DNA of 64,000 nucleotides from Thermomicrobiales bacterium (GTDB lineage Bacteria > Chloroflexota > Chloroflexia > Thermomicrobiales > UBA6265). Of this stretch, positions 57,493 to 64,000 are shown one piece after another (position 1 is the first letter of the stretch; each line of letters starts with the position of its first letter). The position numbers and the translations under genes were made by a program. The notes below the pieces were generated by a model. The model worked only from the letters and a program-made list of their open reading frames with translations, had not been told where the DNA came from and did not search any database. Where the stretch lies: contig JAMLHN010000002.1 in assembly GCA_023957115.1 (NCBI GenBank), positions 1-64,000 on the forward strand, written 5' to 3'.

Positions 57493-57978
57493 TCAACCGG
57501 TGAAGAGACCGCGGCGGACGAAGTCCCAGAGGGCATGGTCGATTTCCGGGACGTTCTCGATCTCGAGGCGGTTGAGGATGTGCAGGATCTCCTGACGGTG
57601 CTCGTCGTCGTGCAGGATCACGTGCAGGATGGCGGCGCCATATGACTGCGGTTGGTCCCAGCTATCGGTGAAGGTTTCGTCGAGCCGGCCCGCGTCGCGG
57701 ACGGCCAACGCAAACTGCTCGAAATCGCCATACACCTGTTCGAACAGCGACCGCAGATTGCCTCGCGACCAGTCTTGATCCCGGTCGATGTCGATTCCCT
57801 TCATGCTGTCCGTCCAATAGAGGACGTTCCCGATGATATGGGCGAACGTCGTGTGAATGTTTTCGTGACCGATATCGAACGAACGGCCGAATTGCTCATC
57901 GGTCAGCGGTTCACACGCATCGAAGAGCGTGTTCGTTGCCCATCGGTCATGGGCGAGCAGGCGTTCGAGTAGATCCAT
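57493..57978 (-). CDS. DinB family protein
   Basis: 161 residues from ATG 57978 (AGGAG 10 bases upstream). Four-helix DinB/YfiT fold with metal-binding histidines in LLAHDRWATN, HTTFAHIIGN and HVILHDDEHRQEIL. Family members include thiol transferases (mycothiol- or bacillithiol-dependent) and metal hydrolases; an exact role is not readable. Single-gene unit convergent with the LLM gene. Confidence 0.92.
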   Translation of the reverse strand: MDLLERLLAHDRWATNTLFDACEPLTDEQFGRSFDIGHENIHTTFAHIIGNVLYWTDSMKGIDIDRDQDWSRGNLRSLFEQVYGDFEQFALAVRDAGRLDETFTDSWDQPQSYGAAILHVILHDDEHRQEILHILNRLEIENVPEIDHALWDFVRRGLFTG

Positions 57979-58304
57979 GCCGGTTTCACTCCTGGAGCCG
58001 ATGGTGTAAGCGGTCACGATGTCGTTTCAAGGATTGGTAGCGCACGTTGCCCAGACGAAACTCGAGGGGCGATGGGATGTGCCCGTCCGCCCGTTATGAG
58101 GATTGGTTCGCTGGGGCCAGCACGTCGGCGGAGCCCGCTGTACGAAATCTAACCGGGTAGCGCGCAGAGGAAAACGTCGTTCCCGATGGTGATCGGCGGA
58201 TACGCACAGATTTCCCAGAGAAGCCATTGGCAACGGGGTGTTCCACACATCCCCGAATCCGGAATGGAGACCGGCGCATGCCTATTTGCTGACTCGTCGT
58301 GCGA
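57979..58304. other. intergenic stretch, no gene seen
   Basis: About 326 bases between DinB and the YjbQ gene. Small frames occur on both strands but none has a ribosome site or recognisable protein. No repeat of the heptamer type was found here. Confidence 0.55.
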
Positions 58305-58736
58305 TCAGTCTCCCAGAACGTGGACTACCCAATTACGAAGAAGTGGACCATCGAGCTCGACGAGGTAGATCGTCTGACGCCCGCCGATGACCAGCTTTCC
58401 GTCCTCGACTGGAAAGAGGACTTCCATACCCAGCAACGCTCCCCGGAGATGGGATGGTGCGTTGACGGCCATCTGGCCATCGGAATCGAGAAAGCGGGCA
58501 TGGCGGTATGGGGCATTCGCCGGAACCAGACGCTGGATCAGCTCGAGGATGTCGTCTTCCAGATCCTCCAGTCCCTCATTGACCGTGATCGCAGTGGTCG
58601 TATGCAGCGTCATGACAAGGGCGAGGCCATTCGCGATGCCGCTTTCGGCGACGGCCCGATGGACGTCGCTCGTGATGTTTACGAGCGCGGTGTCGCCTGG
58701 TGTCTGAACCGTTCGTCGCAGCACTATCGATCGCAT
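58305..58736 (-). CDS. yjbQ: YjbQ family protein (UPF0047, secondary thiamine-phosphate synthase)
   Basis: 143 residues. Family marks are TSDVHRAVAESGIANGLALVMTLHTTTAITVNEGLEDLEDDIL and APSHLRGALLGMEVLFPVEDGKLVIGGRQTIYLVELDGP with His residues that bind metal in homologues. Some family members can substitute weakly for thiamine phosphate synthase, but the true role is uncertain. Its start overlaps the amidohydrolase stop by 13 bases, so it is the last gene of the sugar operon. Confidence 0.93.
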   Translation of the reverse strand: MRSIVLRRTVQTPGDTALVNITSDVHRAVAESGIANGLALVMTLHTTTAITVNEGLEDLEDDILELIQRLVPANAPYRHARFLDSDGQMAVNAPSHLRGALLGMEVLFPVEDGKLVIGGRQTIYLVELDGPLLRNWVVHVLGD

Positions 58737-59596
58737 GGCAGCTCCTTGTCGAGTCCCAGCAGGCGGCTTGCATTGCCGAAAAAGATCCGATCGGCGAGGC
58801 GCGAACGAAGGTCCAGTGCCTCGATTGCCCAGACCGCGCGTTTCGGATCCACCCGCGGATAGTTCGAGCCGAAGACGATCTGCTTGCTCAGACTACGGTC
58901 GAGCGTGTCGATGCCGCCGATCTCCTCGATGGCTGTGCGTACCGAATCGGTCGGCGTCCCGCTGAACAGCACTGAGGTGTCGAGGCAGATATGACGGTGT
59001 TTGATGGCTAGCATGGCCGATTCGCGTACCCACGGCCAGCCCATATGGGCGATTACAAAAGGGAGAGACGGAAAGTCGTGGATGACGCGCTCGAGCAAGA
59101 GCGGGTGCGCCAGGGAGGCCATGCCGGTGGGTGCCCAGCTCATTCCGCAATGGATCAGGATGGGAATGCCCAGCTCGACGCAGGTCTGGTAGATCGGATA
59201 GGCATGATCGTGATCGTCGACGGCGAATTGCTGGAGGGCGGGATCGAGCTTGAGTCCCCGCGCGCCGTAGCTTCTGACCGCATGTTCCAACGCTTTCGGG
59301 GCGTTGGGCACCATCGGGTCGACCGAGGCAAAAGGGATCAACCGGTCGGATTGCTCAGCCAGCCAGGCTACCTGCTCGTTGCTGACGATGGTCGTGCCAT
59401 GTGCCGTGGTGCAATCGAGCGGCAACATGACTGCCTTGTCGATCGCTCCCGCGTCGAGATGAAGGAGAAGCGTTGCGAGCGGCTGGGGCGGCATTTGCAG
59501 ACCGAACGGTCCGCGAACGGCACGGTCGAGCGAGGCATCGCTATCATGCAGCTCCTGCACCTGCACTGGATGAATATGGAAATCGATTCGCGTCAT
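58724..59596 (-). CDS. amidohydrolase family 2 (TIM-barrel metal hydrolase)
   Basis: 290 residues from ATG 59596; the frame extends to 59656 but that part overlaps the kinase. IDFHIHPVQVQEL (HxH metal box), ILIHCGMSWAPTG, FVIAHMGWPWVRES and FGSNYPRVDP complete a mononuclear metal site. The family includes decarboxylases and lactone or amide hydrolases. Next to a PfkB kinase and sugar importer, a lactonase or sugar-acid step is plausible. Overlaps the kinase by 4 bases. Confidence 0.9.
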   Translation of the reverse strand: MTRIDFHIHPVQVQELHDSDASLDRAVRGPFGLQMPPQPLATLLLHLDAGAIDKAVMLPLDCTTAHGTTIVSNEQVAWLAEQSDRLIPFASVDPMVPNAPKALEHAVRSYGARGLKLDPALQQFAVDDHDHAYPIYQTCVELGIPILIHCGMSWAPTGMASLAHPLLLERVIHDFPSLPFVIAHMGWPWVRESAMLAIKHRHICLDTSVLFSGTPTDSVRTAIEEIGGIDTLDRSLSKQIVFGSNYPRVDPKRAVWAIEALDLRSRLADRIFFGNASRLLGLDKELPCDR

Positions 59597-60558
59597 GACG
59601 TTGTGTCCGCGATGGCCGTTCCGCTGAGCATTTTGCTGCGTACCTCCTCTTCGCACGGAAATCTGGATTCGATCCGGGAGACATAAATCGATGCGGTTGC
59701 ATTGCCCAGGCGAAGCGACTCGTCGAGTGAAGCGCCGCGGAGCCGGCCGAGCAGGAAACCGGCATCGAACGCATCGCCCGCGCCGACCGCATCGACGACC
59801 TCAGTGGGATAGGCCGGCGCAACGATGAGCTCATCGTTGGTCACCGCCAGACTGCCCTCGGCGCCACATTTGACGACCACCGTCGACGGTCCGAGCTCGA
59901 GGAGGGCGCGCGCGGCATCGCTCGGTGAATCGATCCCAGTGATGGCTCGCGCCTCGTCGTGATTCGGCAGGAAAAGCTCGGTCCAGCGGAGCAGATTATG
60001 GACGGACGACAAATGCTCGTCGGGCCAGTTCGCTGGATCCCAACCGGTATCGAGGACCGTGGTCTGGCCGCGTTGCCGGGCCGCTTTCATGATTTCAGCC
60101 ATGGTATCGAGGGCGAAGCTGGGGAGGCAGAAGATCCCCACGAAGCAGACTATTCTGGCGCGCTCCACGATCGCTCGATGCCGTTCGACGAGAGCGTGGT
60201 CGAAACGACTCAACGGTGTGAAATCCGAGACAAACGCACGTTCTCCATCCGGCCGCACAATGCCGACCGTGATGGCGGTTGGCGTACCGGGCAGTCGCTC
60301 GACATCTGCCAATGGGATTCCCATACGAGCCAAATCAGCGGCAATCTGATCGCCGAAGCGGTCGTCACCGAGGCAGGAAACGAGCGTGGCGGGCAAGCCC
60401 AGACCGGCCAAAGCCATCGAAAGATAGCCGGCCTGCCCAGCCGACGCCGCCGTGTGGCTATCGCCGAATACTTCCTGACCCCAAAGAGGCATCTGGTCGA
60501 TCCCCCGGATGATCAAGTCGATATTGAGGTTGCCGATGACACAGACGGGTTGGGTCAT
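59593..60558 (-). CDS. PfkB family sugar kinase
   Basis: 321 residues from ATG 60558, whose codon overlaps the permease stop by 4 bases. PfkB family: N-terminal VIGNLNIDLIIRGIDQMPLWGQEVFGDSHTAASAGQAGYLSMAL with GG-type substrate site, and the ATP anion hole with catalytic Asp in EVVDAVGAGDAFDAGFLLGRLRG. It phosphorylates a sugar or nucleoside in the cytoplasm; probably the sugar brought in by the ABC importer immediately upstream. The exact sugar is unknown. Confidence 0.93.
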   Translation of the reverse strand: MTQPVCVIGNLNIDLIIRGIDQMPLWGQEVFGDSHTAASAGQAGYLSMALAGLGLPATLVSCLGDDRFGDQIAADLARMGIPLADVERLPGTPTAITVGIVRPDGERAFVSDFTPLSRFDHALVERHRAIVERARIVCFVGIFCLPSFALDTMAEIMKAARQRGQTTVLDTGWDPANWPDEHLSSVHNLLRWTELFLPNHDEARAITGIDSPSDAARALLELGPSTVVVKCGAEGSLAVTNDELIVAPAYPTEVVDAVGAGDAFDAGFLLGRLRGASLDESLRLGNATASIYVSRIESRFPCEEEVRSKMLSGTAIADTTS

Positions 60559-61388
60559 TTCACTGCACCCAGTGTTAATCCACGTGTGAGTCCGCGCCGT
60601 ACGAAGAAGGTGCAGACGATCATGGGGAGCATCATCACAGTAGCAGCCGCAGTCATATATCCCCATTCGATGCCTGTCTGTCGCATGAAGAGCGTGACGG
60701 CGACCGGTACCGTCTGCGCGCGGTTCCCGGTGAGAATCAGCGCGAAGAGAAATTCATTCCAGATGAAGACGAACGTGAGGATGGCTGTCGCGGAAAGCCC
60801 GGGACCGATCAATGGCAGGGCGATCCGAGCAAACGCGCCGATACGGGTCGAACCGTCGATCAGCGAGCTGTCCTCGATATCTCGCGGTAGATCGTCGAAA
60901 AAGCTCTTCATCAACCAGATGACGAGTGGGACATTGGCTGAGACATAAACGATGATCATCCCGAGGCGTGTATCGATGAGATCGATATTGCGCAGAATGA
61001 TGAAAATGGGGATGACCACGGCCACCGCCGGCATCATGCGCAGCGAGAGAATCCAGTAGCCGAGCGCGTTGGATCCGCGGAAGTCGAACCGCGACAGTCC
61101 GTAGGCAGCCAGAGAGCCGAGCATAAGCGCCAATACCGTCGAGCAACTGGCGATGATGACGCTGTTCTGGAAGAAGTGTCCGAGATCGTACTCGGAAAAG
61201 ACGTGCCGATAGTTCTCCGTTGTCGGCGAGAAAAACCAGACTGGCGGCGAGGCGAGCGCGTCGGCGCGCGTCTTGAATGAGGTCAGCACGAGCAGCACAA
61301 TCGGCCCGAGAAAGATCGCCATGATCAGCACGATCAGGATCCGGCGGACTATTCGCTCCAGTAGGGAGCCGGTACCGAGAACGTCCAT
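60555..61388 (-). CDS. carbohydrate ABC transporter permease (MalG/UgpE-like)
   Basis: 277 residues from ATG 61388; a long frame continues upstream only because the gene before it is frameshifted. Six transmembrane segments, and the EAA loop SSLIDGSTRIGAFARIALPLIGPGL that contacts the ATPase. Second permease of a CUT1 sugar importer whose binding protein is at 62409. No ATPase gene is seen in the window, so a shared MsmK-like ATPase elsewhere is expected. It ends 4 bases inside the PfkB start. Confidence 0.92.
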   Translation of the reverse strand: MDVLGTGSLLERIVRRILIVLIMAIFLGPIVLLVLTSFKTRADALASPPVWFFSPTTENYRHVFSEYDLGHFFQNSVIIASCSTVLALMLGSLAAYGLSRFDFRGSNALGYWILSLRMMPAVAVVIPIFIILRNIDLIDTRLGMIIVYVSANVPLVIWLMKSFFDDLPRDIEDSSLIDGSTRIGAFARIALPLIGPGLSATAILTFVFIWNEFLFALILTGNRAQTVPVAVTLFMRQTGIEWGYMTAAATVMMLPMIVCTFFVRRGLTRGLTLGAVK

Positions 61389-61396
61389 GATTGTTT

Positions 61397-62339
61397 CTAA
61401 CGCTCCCGGCTGATGTAGCGAAACGCCACCGTGGCGACCAGATCGATACCAGCGATCATGACGTAGGCCAGCGCCGCCGCGTATCCCATCTGAAAGAATT
61501 TGAAGCCCCACTTGTATGTATAGAGGCTCAGCACTTCGGTGCTGGTGCCGGGTCCACCCTGGGTGAGCACGTAGAAGAGATCGAGACTGCGAAAAGCGTC
61601 GATCGTGCGCAGAAGGAGTGCAATGACTGGCGGCCGGGCGTATCATGGCAAAGACGATCGAGGTTATTGCCTGCCACCGAGAGGCGCCGTCAACCACGGC
61701 TGCTTCGAGCGGATCGCGCGGAACCGATTGCAGCGCCGCAAGCATGATCAGCGCCATGAACGGCGTCCATTCCCAGACGTCGGCGATGATGACCGAGATA
61801 AGCCCGGTTCGGCGATCCCCTAGCCAAACCGGCCCATCGATTCCCACCAATCCAAGGAGGTAGTTCACCATCCCGAGATCAGGGTTGTACATGAATCGCC
61901 AGATCAGCCCCACGACAACGGGGGTGATCATCATCGGCAGAATCATGATCGTCTGGATCGGGCCGAGCGCCCGGGTTTCCTGACTGATCAAAATGGCGAT
62001 GATGAGGCCGAGAACGAATTCCAGCGCAACAGCGACCGTCAGGAAGATGACCGTGACGCGGACCGAATCCCAGAAAAAAGGATCATGGAACAGGATGCGC
62101 CGGTAGTTGTCGACGCCGACCCATTGCCACGACGCGTTGCGGTCCGCCAGGTTCCATTGGTGGAGACTGAGCCAGATGGAGTAGACAAAGGGAAAAATGG
62201 CCATTGCCAGCAAGACCAGCATGGCCGGACCCAGAAAGATTACGAGCGGACGTCGGTCGATGAACTCGAGTGCGCGCTGGAGCAGATTGCCGCGTGCGCG
62301 TTTCGAGGTCATCTGACTCAGGGAAGGTGAGATCGACAT
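61397..62339 (-). pseudogene. carbohydrate ABC transporter permease (MalF/UgpA-like), frameshifted
   Basis: First permease of the sugar importer. From ATG 62339 the frame gives TM1 (PLVIFLGPAMLVLLAMAIFPFVYSIW), IGVDNYRR-like WVGVDNYRRILF, and the EAA loop start (LEAAVVDGASRWQAITSIVF) up to MIRP, then degenerates. In the next frame the family end is intact: VIALLLRTIDAFRSLDLFYVLTQGGPGTSTEVLSLYTYKWGFKF and AYVMIAGIDLVATVAFRYISRER with a stop at 61397-61399, 8 bases before the next ATG. One base too many (or two missing) near 61628-61640 explains it. Restored length is about 314 residues, normal for the family. Confidence 0.85.
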
Positions 62340-62408
62340 TGAGACCGGGTCGTTTCTGCTTCAAAAGGAAACAAGGCGGGGACCGCAAACGGCCCCCGCG
62401 GTTGTGGA

Positions 62409-63773
62409 CTATTGCTGCAGACCAGCGGCCATAAGAATCTGGTCGACGAGGCTGTTTGCCTCGGAGAGCGCGTCTTCGGGCGAACTGTCGCCAGAGACGG
62501 CCGCCGAAAGCGACGCTTCGATTGCATCGGCCATCTGCGGCCACTCGGGAATACGCGGCCGTCCCCAGCCCAGACCAAATGAGTCGAGCATGGCTGGATA
62601 CTGTGGGAACTTGGCGACCATATCGGGATCGCTCAGCACCGACTCGCGGGCGGGAGGTTGCGCTTCGGCGAGTCGCGCTTCCATCTCCGGCGACGTCGCC
62701 CAGAGCATGAATTCCCAAGCAGCATCCCGGTTCGGTGTGTCTGTCAGGATGCCGACATTCCAGCCCCCCAGCACGGGTGTCTGGAGGATCGCGCCATCGT
62801 CCTGTGGTTGACCGGGCATCACAGCGACATCCCAGTCGTCGACGATCTTCGATCGCTCCGGATCGCCGTATGCTGGTATCGAGTCGTTCCACTGAATGAA
62901 CATGGCCGCCTGGCCGCCGGAAAAGAAGGCATCACCTTCATCATAGTCCTGGGCAAGCGAGCCCGGGTTTGCCTGGCCAACCAGTGCAACCAGGGTTTCG
63001 AGCGCACTGACCGCAGCCGGTTCGGTCAGGGTCGATTTGAAGTTCTCATCGTAGAAGCGGCCGCCATAGGAGCCGAGCAGATTGGCATAGGTACACCCGA
63101 GCTGAACACCGCGTTTGGCCATCAGGGTGATGCCGTAAACATCGTTGCCCTGTTCACCGGCGGTGATTGCGGTTGCGGCGGCCAGCACATCGTCCCATGT
63201 TTGCGGGACTTCGAGGTTGTATTTCTCGAGCAGTGACGGTCGGTAGTAGAACATCATGACCGACGTATCGAACGGTAGACCATAGAGCTCGCCATCCCAT
63301 TCGGAAAGCTCGCTGACCAGTGCGGGCAGAAAATCGGGAAGATTCAATACCTCTGGATCGGTAGCGTCGACCAGATCCTGTACCGATCCGATCCAGCCGT
63401 TTCCGGCGTACTGTCCCATCCAGACCCCATCGACATGCACGATGTCATAGGTGTCACCGCCCTGGGTGAGTGCGGTGAGCTGTTTTTCCTGCAGGGTTGG
63501 ATAGGCCAGATCGTCGAATTCGACCTCGATCCCGGTCAGGTCAGTGAATTCACCGAGCAGGCTCTTGAGCATAACCGGCTTCGGCTCGGCCACCATGGCG
63601 ACCCGGAGCTTGGCGCCGGCGAACGGCTTGCCCTCTGCCGGGAACGTCGACTGGGCAAGCACCGAAGGGTGAACGGATGCCCCGCGGGCCAATGCGGCTG
63701 CTGCGATACCTGCGCTGGTTCCCTTTATTAGCGTGCGGCGATCGAAACGCGAGAATTGTGGACGGTTCTTCAT
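62409..63773 (-). CDS. Tat-exported sugar ABC transporter solute-binding protein (family 1)
   Basis: 454 residues. A Tat signal (RFDRRTLIKGTSAGIAAAALARGAS) precedes a family-1 (MalE-like) binding fold: KLRVAMVAEPKPVMLKSLLGEFTDLTGIEVEFDDLAYPTLQEK, GDTYDIVHVDGVWMGQYAGNGWI, LYGLPFDTSVMMFYYRPSLLEKYNLEVPQTWDDVLAAA and AAMFIQWNDSIPAYGDPERS. GAGGACATCG precedes the ATG. First gene of the importer operon that continues with two permeases, the PfkB kinase, amidohydrolase and YjbQ. The sugar is unknown. Confidence 0.93.
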   Translation of the reverse strand: MKNRPQFSRFDRRTLIKGTSAGIAAAALARGASVHPSVLAQSTFPAEGKPFAGAKLRVAMVAEPKPVMLKSLLGEFTDLTGIEVEFDDLAYPTLQEKQLTALTQGGDTYDIVHVDGVWMGQYAGNGWIGSVQDLVDATDPEVLNLPDFLPALVSELSEWDGELYGLPFDTSVMMFYYRPSLLEKYNLEVPQTWDDVLAAATAITAGEQGNDVYGITLMAKRGVQLGCTYANLLGSYGGRFYDENFKSTLTEPAAVSALETLVALVGQANPGSLAQDYDEGDAFFSGGQAAMFIQWNDSIPAYGDPERSKIVDDWDVAVMPGQPQDDGAILQTPVLGGWNVGILTDTPNRDAAWEFMLWATSPEMEARLAEAQPPARESVLSDPDMVAKFPQYPAMLDSFGLGWGRPRIPEWPQMADAIEASLSAAVSGDSSPEDALSEANSLVDQILMAAGLQQ

Positions 63774-63871
63774 CGATGTCCTCTCTTGCCAAAAGCGATG
63801 TCGTCGGTCGATCTGTTGTCGTCATTCCGGCCGGCCCTGGCCGGTTCGATCGGTTCCTCCTTCCGGTTCGC

Positions 63872-64000
63872 TCAGCTCGACAGTAATCGCGTCATTTCAG
63901 TGCGGGTGTCGCGCAGAAGACGTTCCGCGTTTTCGGGGAGCGCATAGGGGCCGAGGACGCTGAGCTCAGCCGAGATCCACCCCCGATAGCCATTGGCGAC
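63872..64000 (-). CDS. C-terminal end of a sugar phosphate isomerase/epimerase-like protein, cut by window
   Basis: The last 42 residues of a protein entering from the right: VANGYRGWISAELSVLG, YALPENAERLLRDT and RTEMTRLLSS then stop. The GYxGWIS-EL pattern is the typical last strand and helix of xylose-isomerase-like TIM barrels. It lies 98 bases before the sugar-binding protein start and on the same strand, so the sugar operon may begin further right. Only a fragment is visible, so confidence is limited. Confidence 0.62.
   Translation of the reverse strand, partial: VANGYRGWISAELSVLGPYALPENAERLLRDTRTEMTRLLSS

Noticed and set aside
57979-58304. small coding frames in the gap before YjbQ
   Set aside because: None has a ribosome site, a family motif, or a length above background.
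60555-62339. a single fused 594-residue double permease
   Set aside because: The middle 90 residues are out of frame; the correct frame has the normal permease end and a stop 8 bases before the next ATG.

Overview
The window is GC-rich, densely coded bacterial DNA, with most genes in short same-strand runs. The lineage is inferred, not proven. The complete coenzyme F420 block cofD-cofC-cofE with F420-dependent enzymes, a ribonuclease J, an LCP-family cell-wall protein, many twin-arginine (Tat) exported lipoprotein-like solute-binding proteins and the cofactor set together fit a Chloroflexota bacterium of the Thermomicrobia/Sphaerobacter type. An actinobacterium is less likely. No rRNA, tRNA, CRISPR array or prophage was found.

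Layout. 1-5.0 kb: the C-terminally cut LCP protein and four minus-strand exported proteins, three of which are paralogues sharing a new-looking ~100-residue domain (two with Cys-rich tails). 5-15.5 kb: an esterase, a SixA-like phosphatase, a dimethylglycine/sarcosine dehydrogenase-like flavoprotein, a receiver-like protein, an MMPL transporter broken by a frameshift, a class III aminotransferase and a CgeB-like protein. 15.6-23 kb: ThuA-like and xylose-isomerase-like proteins, a lone tyrosine recombinase behind a good promoter, a lipoprotein, an aquaporin with an altered second NPA box, and two secreted proteins. 23-25.6 kb: a malic enzyme made of two tandem malic-enzyme modules with complementary active-site losses. 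25.7-42 kb: the two ATPases of an oligopeptide-type importer, and 9 kb further its binding protein and two permeases; between them lie a molybdopterin oxidoreductase, OsmC, an aldehyde dehydrogenase and a large beta-propeller protein. 42-50 kb: class V aminotransferase, SDR, an iron-siderophore type binding protein, a DUF433/DUF5615 toxin-antitoxin-like pair, UDP-glucose dehydrogenase and RNase J. 49.6-50.8 kb: a divergent HxlR regulator/YceI pair with a near-consensus promoter and a perfect operator-like inverted repeat. 50.8-57.4 kb: PIG-L deacetylase, an FGGY kinase with a shattered 3' end, then the F420 cluster and an F420-dependent LLM oxidoreductase. 57.5-64 kb: DinB, then a sugar ABC importer operon (binding protein, two permeases) translationally coupled to a PfkB kinase, an amidohydrolase and YjbQ; a sugar isomerase-like gene starts the next block.

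Two genome-scale patterns stand out. First, most noncoding gaps carry arrays of degenerate 7-bp repeats, usually as facing arms, plus a 122-bp dispersed element and a 24-bp palindromic repeat present in two copies each. Second, four otherwise well-conserved genes (MMPL transporter, class V aminotransferase, FGGY kinase, sugar permease) contain small indels whose correction restores family-typical sequence. These are either assembly errors or true gene decay and should be checked before functions are assigned.
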